This document shows, one piece after another, positions 32,478 to 39,415 of a stretch of DNA of 64,000 nucleotides (position 1 is its first letter; every line of letters starts with the position of its first letter). This DNA is from CAWBJP01 sp044867425. GTDB taxonomy: Bacteria > Actinomycetota > Acidimicrobiia > IMCC26256 > BP-133. The position numbers were made by a program, and so were the translations under genes. The notes below the pieces were generated by a model, which did not search any database, had not been told where the DNA came from, and saw only the letters and a list, made by a program, of their open reading frames with translations. Location of the stretch: contig JBIOUX010000027.1 in the NCBI GenBank assembly GCA_044867425.1, positions 33,899 through 97,898 on the forward strand, in the 5' to 3' direction.

Positions 32478-33136
32478 CCGGTGAGGCCGGCCCCGAGGGC
32501 GGCGAGGGCTTCCGGGCCGGCATCGGCGGGGACCTCGCCGGCGAAGGACCAGAAGAAGCGGTCCAGTCGCGGGGGAGCGGCTGGGAGGTCGAGTGCGGGC
32601 GCGACACCGCCCCCCACCACACCTGGTTCGTCGCCGGTGGGGGCGGCCACCACCGCGCCGTGGAGGCCGAGGCCGGCGGCCACGCCGGCGGCGTCCTCGA
32701 GATCGGGGTCCACCAGGATGGCGAGGGCCTGGTAGAAGGCACAGGCATTGGCCAGGGTGCGGAAGCGGCCGGCGGCGGAGCGGTCGGGGTGGACGAGCAG
32801 CACCATGCCGGCGCCGGCCTCGCAGTAGGCCCGGGCGCCGGCCACGTCGGCTGCGGCCAGGCAGCCGGCCACGCCCCGGCCGGCGAGCAGCGGCTGGAGC
32901 CGGCGCACGGCCTCGGCGCCCATGACCGGGTCGGCGCCCAGGCCGACGGTGACGACGTCAGCCGACAGGGCGCCGGCGGCCTGAGCCAGGGCCATGGCGT
33001 GGATTTGGGGGTCGGCGGTGAAGGCCTCGGCGTCCACCTGCCCCAGCCGGGCCGCGGCGGTACCGAGCAGGGGGATCCACGGCGCCCGGGGGCCGGCCCC
33101 CGACCCCAGGGCGGCGAGGAGGGCGGCGCCGTCCAC
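32471..33136 (-). CDS. Short uroporphyrinogen-decarboxylase-like TIM-barrel protein (uncertain)
   Basis: 221 residues from GTG 33136, nine bases after the IpdB-like gene. The N-terminus (PWIPLLGTAAARLGQVDAEA and ADVVTVGLGADPVMG) resembles UROD-type barrels, and the middle (GAGMVLLVHPDRSAAGRF) keeps the alternating beta/alpha pattern. It is about 120 residues shorter than UROD and lacks obvious catalytic motifs. UROD-like relatives bind corrinoid or act as methyltransferases, so a different reaction is possible. Coupling to the IpdAB-like pair suggests a catabolic role. Confidence 0.5.
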   Translation of the reverse strand: MDGAALLAALGSGAGPRAPWIPLLGTAAARLGQVDAEAFTADPQIHAMALAQAAGALSADVVTVGLGADPVMGAEAVRRLQPLLAGRGVAGCLAAADVAGARAYCEAGAGMVLLVHPDRSAAGRFRTLANACAFYQALAILVDPDLEDAAGVAAGLGLHGAVVAAPTGDEPGVVGGGVAPALDLPAAPPRLDRFFWSFAGEVPADAGPEALAALGAGLTGG

Positions 33137-33145
33137 GAGGTCCGC

Positions 33146-34000
33146 TCAGGCCGGCGGGGGGGTGCCGGTGACCTGGGCCCACTCGGTGTCGAGGAGACCC
33201 TTCATGTAGGCCAGGCGCTCCTTGCCGGGGACGAAGTCGATCCGCACCGTGCCCAGCGGATCGATCTGCTCCCGGAGCAGCCGCAGCTGATCCGCCGTGG
33301 GTTCGGCGGTGGTGGGCACCTCGGCGGGCATCTCCAGGGCGAACCCGGTGGCGGCGACCACGTCTTGGGCGGCGACGCCGGGGTGAAGGCTCTCGATGCG
33401 GAACGGCCGGTCGTCCTCGTCCTTGACCAGCACGGCCAGGTTCGTGACGACCACGATGGGGCCGGGTTGCAGGTGGGACGCCTCCCGGGCCGCCGGGCCC
33501 ACCTTCCACCGCGTTCCGGTCACGAACTCCACCCGCTCGACGAGGGTGCGGGGGTTGTGGCTGGGGAAGTAGGCCACCATCTTCCGGTACATCTTGATGA
33601 CCTCGGCCGCCCCCGCCCCGCCGGGCAGGCGGACCTTGGGTGCCTCGAAGGGTCCGATGGTGGAGAGGTTGATGGCCCCCGAGCCGTCGAACTGGGCCGA
33701 GGACACGGCCTCCACCCCTCCGTGGTTGGACAGGTGGATGGAGTTGATCTCGTTGAGCATGCTCCAGCGGGCCACCGCCCCCTTGTAGGCGGCCGCTTCC
33801 GCGCCGGTGAAGCTGAGCGGGATGGGCGCCATCCCCACGGCGTCGAATCCGACCAGGTAGGCGCCGGGGGCGTGGGTCAGCTTGGCCAGCATGTAGGCGG
33901 CGTAGGCCAGGGGCGTGAAGGATCCCATGACCACCACGCCGTCCTCGTCGACCTCGGCCGCCACCCGGCACACCATGAGCTCCTCGATGCCGTAGCTCAC
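33146..34000 (-). CDS. CoA-transferase family I beta-like subunit (IpdB-like)
   Basis: 284 residues. The sequence (MVCRVAAEVDEDGVVVMGSF, HLSNHGGVEAVSSAQFDGSG, AINLSTIGPF) fits the GctB/IpdB branch of class I CoA-transferase folds. The usual catalytic Glu motif (S)ENG is not visible. In IpdAB of steroid-degrading actinobacteria the pair is a ring-opening hydrolase rather than a transferase. Start GTG overlaps the alpha-subunit stop (GTGA). Similar IpdA/IpdB/EchA20 sets serve the last ring of cholesterol; here that assignment is inferred from order and a divergent enoyl-CoA hydratase. Confidence 0.72.
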   Translation of the reverse strand: MSYGIEELMVCRVAAEVDEDGVVVMGSFTPLAYAAYMLAKLTHAPGAYLVGFDAVGMAPIPLSFTGAEAAAYKGAVARWSMLNEINSIHLSNHGGVEAVSSAQFDGSGAINLSTIGPFEAPKVRLPGGAGAAEVIKMYRKMVAYFPSHNPRTLVERVEFVTGTRWKVGPAAREASHLQPGPIVVVTNLAVLVKDEDDRPFRIESLHPGVAAQDVVAATGFALEMPAEVPTTAEPTADQLRLLREQIDPLGTVRIDFVPGKERLAYMKGLLDTEWAQVTGTPPPA

Positions 34001-34902
34001 GGCGCCACCTCGACTGGGAGCGGCTGGGCCCGCTCAGCCAGGGCCCGGAGGACGTCGCCCCGGCCGTCGCCCAGGACCCGTTCCCGGTAGGCGCCCTCGT
34101 CCTCTCCGGCCAGGCGCTTCAGGTAGTCCTTCCAGTCCTCGCCGCCGGCGGCGATGGCGTACTCCATGAGCTGCCACGGGTCCGAGGAGTAGCGCGGGAC
34201 GTGGCTGGTGGGGTGGGCGCCGAAGGGCGCCTCGATCACGGCCGTCACGTAGTAGCCCGGCAGCTTGGTCATGTGGGCACTGGCCACCACCTCGGCCCGG
34301 GACACGACCTCCTCGCAGGTGACGATCACCCGCCGGGCGGCCTTGGCCATCTCCACGTCGGGTCCCGACGTCCCGTCCCACTGGGCGTTGCCCTCGGCGT
34401 CGGCGCGGAGAGCGTGGACGATGGCCACCTCGGGGGCGATGGCCGCCACCGCCGTCAGCTCCTCGCCCGTGAAGGGGCAGGGGACCGTCTGGTAGATCTC
34501 GGGGTAGCGGGCGGGGATGTCGGAGCCGAAGGGGCCCCGGTAGGGGAGGAACGGCACTCCCCGGCCCTGGGCCTCCAGTCCCACCAGCAGGCCGAGGCCG
34601 GTGAGCTCGGTGAACCCGAGGCGACCGGACTCGATGGACCGGCGGACGTTGGGCGCCAGCCCGAACGCCTCCAGCGTGACCATGGAGAAAGACAGGTGGT
34701 CGAGGACCCCGGCGCCGACCAGCAGGTCGATGTCGACCGAGCCCACCACCGTGTAGGCGTGGAGCCGGCGGCGCCCGGCGCGCACCAGCTGGCGCACGGC
34801 GGCCATGGGATGGTTCGAGAACCACCCCCCGCCGATGGCCACCGAGGCCCCGTCCTCCACCAGGTCCCCGAGCACCTCCAGGGGCACGACCTTGCTCGGC
34901 AT
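33997..34902 (-). CDS. CoA-transferase family I alpha-like subunit (IpdA-like)
   Basis: 301 residues from ATG 34902, which follows GGGAGGAG. Typical features are DLVEDGASVAIGGGWFSNHP (glycine-rich CoA-binding loop) and the core GLLVGLEAQGRGVPFLPYRG and APEVAIVHALRADAEGNAQW. Partner of the beta-like product, coupled through a GTGA overlap. It may act as a CoA-transferase or as an IpdA-type carbon-carbon hydrolase. Divergent from an enoyl-CoA hydratase, with a shared palindromic operator between them. Confidence 0.75.
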   Translation of the reverse strand: MPSKVVPLEVLGDLVEDGASVAIGGGWFSNHPMAAVRQLVRAGRRRLHAYTVVGSVDIDLLVGAGVLDHLSFSMVTLEAFGLAPNVRRSIESGRLGFTELTGLGLLVGLEAQGRGVPFLPYRGPFGSDIPARYPEIYQTVPCPFTGEELTAVAAIAPEVAIVHALRADAEGNAQWDGTSGPDVEMAKAARRVIVTCEEVVSRAEVVASAHMTKLPGYYVTAVIEAPFGAHPTSHVPRYSSDPWQLMEYAIAAGGEDWKDYLKRLAGEDEGAYRERVLGDGRGDVLRALAERAQPLPVEVAP

Positions 34903-34927
34903 CGCCGCTCCTCCCGTCGCGCAAGAT

Positions 34928-34945
34928 CTTACGTCAACGGAAGAT
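34928..34945 (+). promoter_or_regulatory. Shared palindromic operator, site 3 (IpdA-like / enoyl-CoA hydratase)
   Basis: CTTACGTCAACGGAAGAT in the 61-base divergent gap, 19-36 bases before the hydratase ATG. Third member of the motif family. Confidence 0.6.
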
Positions 34946-34963
34946 CGGGAATAGCATGGTCGC

Positions 34964-35755
34964 ATGGCCGACATTGAGCGGATCGATCACGAGACCCTGT
35001 TCGTGGAGAAGCACCTGGGCGAACGCTTCGCCGTGGTCATCCTCCACCGGCCGGACAAGCTGAACGCCGGCAGCCCCACGCTCTTCCGGGAGCTGGGGTC
35101 GGTCATCCGGAGCTTCGACGGGGACGACACGGTGGGGGCGGTGGTGCTCACCGGGGGCGACGGGAAGGCGTTCTCGGCGGGTGCCGACCTGGACGGCATG
35201 ACCTTCGACGACGCCGGCAGCCGCTACGAGTTCATCCGCATCTGCCATGACCCCTTCGAGAGCATCGAGCGCCTCCCCAAGGTGGTGATCGCCGCCGTCA
35301 ACGGCTACGCCTTCGGCTTCGGTCTGGAGATCACCCTGGCCTGCGACCTGGTGGTCGCCTCCGACCGGGCCTGCTTCGGGCTGCGGGAGATGAACCACGC
35401 CCTCCTGCCGGCGGTGACCGTGACCCGGGGCGTCGACATCGCCGGGCGCCGGCGGGTGGCCTGGCTGGCCTACACCTCCGACGATCTGAGCCCAGGAGAG
35501 GCCCGGGAGTTCGGTCTGGTCAACAAGGTCGTGCCCCACGACAAGCTGCGGGAGGAGTACGAGGCGCTGGCCGCCCGGATCGCCAAGCGGGCCCCCCTGG
35601 CGGTGGCCGTGACCAAGCGCATCCTCAACGCCGGGGCCGGTGCCCACTACCGGGCGGGAGAGAACCTCATGCCCGGCATCTTCGGGACCGAGGACGTGGC
35701 CGAGGGTCGCCGGGCCTTCGAGGAACGCCGCGATCCCCGCTACGAAGGCCGCTGA
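34964..35755 (+). CDS. Enoyl-CoA hydratase/isomerase family protein
   Basis: 263 residues of the crotonase fold. The oxyanion-hole region KAFSAGADLDGMTF and the second loop VVIAAVNGYAFGFGLEITLA are clear. The catalytic-Glu positions seem replaced (GLREMNHALLPAVT), so it may be an isomerase, a hydrolase or an EchA20-like ring-cleaving enzyme. It is divergent from the IpdAB-like pair as partner genes often are in steroid pathways, and the shared operator lies between them. Its end is 3 bases from a convergent methyltransferase gene. Confidence 0.82.
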   Translation: MADIERIDHETLFVEKHLGERFAVVILHRPDKLNAGSPTLFRELGSVIRSFDGDDTVGAVVLTGGDGKAFSAGADLDGMTFDDAGSRYEFIRICHDPFESIERLPKVVIAAVNGYAFGFGLEITLACDLVVASDRACFGLREMNHALLPAVTVTRGVDIAGRRRVAWLAYTSDDLSPGEAREFGLVNKVVPHDKLREEYEALAARIAKRAPLAVAVTKRILNAGAGAHYRAGENLMPGIFGTEDVAEGRRAFEERRDPRYEGR

Positions 35756-35758
35756 CGC

Positions 35759-36592
35759 CTACGAGGGTCGAATGGCGAAGAGGAGATGCGTCCCTCCGTC
35801 GAGGGCTCCGGGCTCGGCGCACGCCTGCTCCTCCCAGTCGAGCAGGAGCGGCCAGAGAAGGGGATCGGCGGCCACCCCTTCGACGACCTCCTGGTCCCCA
35901 CAGGTGAGGAAGTTCGACGCCGAGGCTCCGGCCAGGGTGCACGGGAGGCGATTGACGATCCCGAGGATCTCCTGCCAGCGGAACAGCCGGCACGGATGGG
36001 CGGGACCGTCGTAGCGGTTGTCGCCCGTGTCGACCACCTGCCGGAGGACGTCCAGGCGACCTTCGGCGGCGTACTGCGGGAGCGCCCGCAGGTAGAAGCG
36101 CAACGTGCCGACGAGCGCCATCACGCTGACGACGACCACGCCACCGGGACGGGTCACCCGGAGCATCTCCGAGAGGCTGTTCTCGGCGCCCTCGAAGGCG
36201 TACGAGACGGGACCGCCGTATGCCACCACCGCGTCGAACGCACCGCCGGCGAGCGTGCTGAGGTTGCACACGTCCAGCTGGCGTCGCTCCTCGACGGCCC
36301 GGGAGAATCCGGCGCGCTCGACCTGTTCCTCGTTCAGCGCCAGTTGGACCGGCGAGATGTCGGTGACGACGACGCGACAGCCCAGCTGGGCGAGTTCGTT
36401 CGTGAACCGGCCGGGCCCGGCGCCGACCTCGAGGACCCTCATGCCGGGAGTCATGAATCGGGCCAGGAAACGGCGGTGGATCTCGAAGGAGGCGCGACTG
36501 CGGGCATCCACCTCGAGGCGCTCCCACTCGCGTTCTCCGTACTCATCGAAGAGCTCGCGGAGGCGGACCGACCAGTCCGCTCCAAGATCCAT
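35759..36592 (-). CDS. Class I SAM-dependent methyltransferase
   Basis: 277 residues from ATG 36592. Motif I is VLEVGAGPGRFTNELAQLG. Motif II acidic residue is in VVVTDISPVQLALN, followed by DAVVAYGGPVSYAF and the post-motif RVTRPGGVVVVSVMALVG. These define a Rossmann SAM-binding domain of methyltransf_11/25 type. No N-terminal signal or second domain. The acceptor (small molecule, lipid or protein) is not inferable, and neighbours do not help: it is convergent with the hydratase, and the next gene on its strand is 50 bases upstream. Confidence 0.85.
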   Translation of the reverse strand: MDLGADWSVRLRELFDEYGEREWERLEVDARSRASFEIHRRFLARFMTPGMRVLEVGAGPGRFTNELAQLGCRVVVTDISPVQLALNEEQVERAGFSRAVEERRQLDVCNLSTLAGGAFDAVVAYGGPVSYAFEGAENSLSEMLRVTRPGGVVVVSVMALVGTLRFYLRALPQYAAEGRLDVLRQVVDTGDNRYDGPAHPCRLFRWQEILGIVNRLPCTLAGASASNFLTCGDQEVVEGVAADPLLWPLLLDWEEQACAEPGALDGGTHLLFAIRPS

Positions 36593-36642
36593 CGAGAAAG
36601 CGTGGCATGACGCCGTCGAGGCGTCGCATGAATTTCGCCGCC

Positions 36643-37044
36643 CTAGTTCTCGGAGGGCTCCGGCCCGGCGTCGGTCGCCTGCTGGCGGGTCTTCACCTTC
36701 TCCCGGCGTTCCACCGACTCCTCGGTGAGGGACACCTCGTGCTCGGACCCGTCCGGCATGGTGGCCGGCGCCACCATGATCCGCCGGGCGGCCCGGGCGT
36801 TCTCCAGGCGGGCGAAGCGGGTCATGACCAGGCCGCCCACCACCAGCAGGCCCCCGACGATGAAGCATCCCACGGCGACGAGCCCGCCGGAGGCGATGAT
36901 GGGCAGCTGGTAGGCGACGTTGGTGGCGTCCCGGACGCCGCTCCACACCAGGGCCGTGACCAGGCAGCCGAAGGCGATGAGGGCCACGCCGACCGCCTCC
37001 ACCCGGCGGTCTCGCGCCAGCTCGGGCAGCCAGCCGCGTTTCAT
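36643..37044 (-). CDS. Small two-helix membrane protein, last gene of the Liv-type operon
   Basis: 133 residues from ATG 37044, overlapping the stop of the preceding gene (ATGA). Two transmembrane helices (about 20-40 VGVALIAFGCLVTALVWSG and about 50-75 IIASGGLVAVGCFIVGGLLV) precede a charged cytosolic tail with ARRIMVAPATMPDGSEHEVS. No family recognised. Its coupling to a large exported protein and an ABC transporter suggests an accessory or assembly role; inference only. Confidence 0.55.
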   Translation of the reverse strand: MKRGWLPELARDRRVEAVGVALIAFGCLVTALVWSGVRDATNVAYQLPIIASGGLVAVGCFIVGGLLVVGGLVMTRFARLENARAARRIMVAPATMPDGSEHEVSLTEESVERREKVKTRQQATDAGPEPSEN

Positions 37045-38624
37045 GTCGGCGTGGGCCGGACGGCCATGGAGAACGCCAGGTAGCGGGCGAGGGCGAGGCC
37101 GATCACCGAACCGCCGATCAAGGCCAGCCACGGCCCGTTCCCCCCGTAGGCCTCCGTCTCGCGCGTGTTCTGGCTCTGGGCCTGGTTGGGAAGCGGCGGC
37201 AGCAGGTTGAGCCCGGTGGTGGGGAGGCCACCCGTCCCGAAGGACCCGGGCGGGATCGACCGGGAACCGGCGCCACCGGCGGCGCCCGGCGACCGCCCCG
37301 GAGCGCGGGAGCCGAGCGGGGAGCCGAGGGCCTTGGCGTAGTCGGCCGCGCTCGGAGAGCTGCCGTAACGCAGCGGGCCCGAGGAACCGGGGATCGTGCG
37401 GGGCCCGGTCAGCGGCGGCTTGGTGCCCTTCCCGGGCAGGGTGAACTCGTTGAGGATGGTGCGCCCCCGGGCCGAGGCGTACCCGAGCCCGAAGCTGACC
37501 GTCCCCTCACCGTTCTGGAGCGTGACCAGCAGCTGGGCGGCCCGGCCGGTGGCGGAGGTGCCGTCGGGGGCCGCCTGCTTCTGCTCGGGTACCACGTCGA
37601 AGGTCAGCACCCCGATGGGGGACAGGACGGGCGGGAGCTGCTGGAGCACGGGGGCGGCCTGGGCCAGGGAGTCGGAGGGGAGGGCCACGGGCACGCCCTC
37701 GATGGACAGCCCGCCGATGGTGGCGCTGGTCTCGACCACGGCGCCACCGGGCTTGCCGTTGGTGCGTACGGTGACCATGTTCGTGATCGACTTGATGGTG
37801 ACCCGGCCGGCCAGGGTGACGTCCCCCAGGCTGGAGACGGTGTGGGTGATGGTGGCGCCGGCGGCGTTGGAGGCGGCGTCAACGGTGGACAGGGCGGCGC
37901 CCGGCTCGATCACGGGAAAGCCGGTGCCCTTGTCGGCGTCGGTGTCGGCCGCGAAGTAGCCGGCGGCCTGGGCCGCGCCCTGGAAGCACTTGGCCGCCGC
38001 CGTGGGACCGTTGCCTTGGCCCGGGCTGCGGATGTCCTCGGTGGGAGTGAGGGGCGACTTGGGAAACACACACTCGGCCCAGGCAGGCGCCGTGGCCGCC
38101 TTGTCACCGGAGGACTTGGCGCCTTCGGCGACGGCGAAGCGGCCCAGGAAGCCGGGGTCGGCAAAGGCGCCGAAGGCGGTGGTCAGGTCCTTGGAGACCT
38201 CCACCGTCGCCCGGGGGTAACGCCCCAGGTGCAGCTCCAGGGGCGCCTTGAAGTCCTGACGGACCACATAGGCCTCGCCGGTCAGGCTGATGTTGGTGAC
38301 GTCGGGCGCCGGCTGGCCGTCGTCGGGGAACAGGTCGCCGTAGGGACTGGGCTGGACCGGCGACGGGTTCTCGGCCGCCGGCTCCGGGCCGGCCGGCTCG
38401 GCGGTAACCGGCGTCTGAGCCGGTGCCTCGAGCGCCGGCGGGGCCGCGGGCACGGTGGCGGCGGGCGGCGCCGGCTCCCGGGGCTCGGTGCCCGGGACGC
38501 CGGCCAGGTCGCCGGGCGCGCCGGCGGCGAACACGGCGCCTCCGCCGGCGCCGAAGAGGCTCAGCCCGAGGGCCAGGGTGCCCAGTGTGCAGCGGGTGGC
38601 GGTTCTGCGGCGGCGTGGTGTCAT
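37041..38624 (-). CDS. Large exported protein with C-terminal membrane anchor, coupled to the Liv ABC operon
   Basis: 527 residues. ATG 38624 shares its A with the livF stop (TGATG) and has GGGGG at a suitable distance, so it is used rather than the ATG nine bases upstream. Signal peptide (about 10-35), Ala/Pro/Glu-rich linker (about 40-95), then a beta-rich domain and a Gly/Pro/Ser region ahead of a final helix (about 500-520, WLALIGGSVIGLALARYLAF). No catalytic motif or known family seen. Genetic fusion to the transporter operon suggests a surface-exposed partner of the importer. Confidence 0.55.
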   Translation of the reverse strand: MTPRRRRTATRCTLGTLALGLSLFGAGGGAVFAAGAPGDLAGVPGTEPREPAPPAATVPAAPPALEAPAQTPVTAEPAGPEPAAENPSPVQPSPYGDLFPDDGQPAPDVTNISLTGEAYVVRQDFKAPLELHLGRYPRATVEVSKDLTTAFGAFADPGFLGRFAVAEGAKSSGDKAATAPAWAECVFPKSPLTPTEDIRSPGQGNGPTAAAKCFQGAAQAAGYFAADTDADKGTGFPVIEPGAALSTVDAASNAAGATITHTVSSLGDVTLAGRVTIKSITNMVTVRTNGKPGGAVVETSATIGGLSIEGVPVALPSDSLAQAAPVLQQLPPVLSPIGVLTFDVVPEQKQAAPDGTSATGRAAQLLVTLQNGEGTVSFGLGYASARGRTILNEFTLPGKGTKPPLTGPRTIPGSSGPLRYGSSPSAADYAKALGSPLGSRAPGRSPGAAGGAGSRSIPPGSFGTGGLPTTGLNLLPPLPNQAQSQNTRETEAYGGNGPWLALIGGSVIGLALARYLAFSMAVRPTPT

Positions 38625-39415
38625 CAAGTGCATCCCCCATGCACGAGTTCGGTGCGAACCGACTTATCTCCAAGGTACGACGCTTCGACCACTCCCGCCT
38701 GCCCCAACTCGGCAGAAGTGCCGGCCAGCGCGATCCGGCCTCGTTGAAGAACATACCCCCGGCCAGCCAGTTTGAGAGCCAGGCTGACGTACTGCTCGAC
38801 GAGGAGCACGGTGAGCCCGCCGGCCACCAGGCGGCCCAGCGTGTCGAAGAGGAAGGCGACCACGTTGGGGGCGAGGCCGAGGCTGGCCTCGTCCATCATG
38901 AGGACGCGGGGCCCGGCCAGCAGCGCCCGGGCCAGGACCAGCATCTGCTGCTCGCCGCCCGACAGCCGCCCGGCGGGCTGCTTGGCGCGCTCGGCCAGGC
39001 GGGGGAACAGGCCGGACACGCGGTCGACCTCGGCGGCGAGCTCGTCCTTGCCCAGCCGGCGGGCGTAGGCGCCCAGGCGCAGGTTCTCGGCCACCGTCAG
39101 CCCCGGAAAGACGCGGCGCCCCTCGGCCACGTGGACGAGACCCCGCTCCACCACCCGCTCCGGCGGGAGGCCCGCCACCGCTTCCCCGTCGAAGGTCACG
39201 GTGCCGGCGGTGGGCTGGAGGCGCCCGGCCAGGGCCCGCAGCAGCGTCGTCTTGCCCGCCCCGTTGGGCCCCAGGACGGCGACCACCTCGCCGGCGCGGA
39301 CGTCGAGGTCGACGCCGAAGAGAACCTGAACCGGTCCGTAGCCCGCGCACAGGCCCTGCACCTGCAGCAGCGGCGTGGCCACGCTCCCCTCGGGCCCGGT
39401 GCCGGGGGTGGTCAC
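38624..39415 (-). CDS. livF: LivF-type ABC transporter ATP-binding protein
   Basis: 263 residues with Walker A GPNGAGKTT (49-57), signature LSGGEQQ (151-157), Walker B VLMMDE (171-176) and the LivF-like phrase LRLGAYARR. GTG 39415 overlaps the LivMG stop (GTGA). It is one of the two cytosolic ATPases of the importer; the other is fused to the permease encoded upstream. Confidence 0.94.
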   Translation of the reverse strand: MTTPGTGPEGSVATPLLQVQGLCAGYGPVQVLFGVDLDVRAGEVVAVLGPNGAGKTTLLRALAGRLQPTAGTVTFDGEAVAGLPPERVVERGLVHVAEGRRVFPGLTVAENLRLGAYARRLGKDELAAEVDRVSGLFPRLAERAKQPAGRLSGGEQQMLVLARALLAGPRVLMMDEASLGLAPNVVAFLFDTLGRLVAGGLTVLLVEQYVSLALKLAGRGYVLQRGRIALAGTSAELGQAGVVEASYLGDKSVRTELVHGGCT

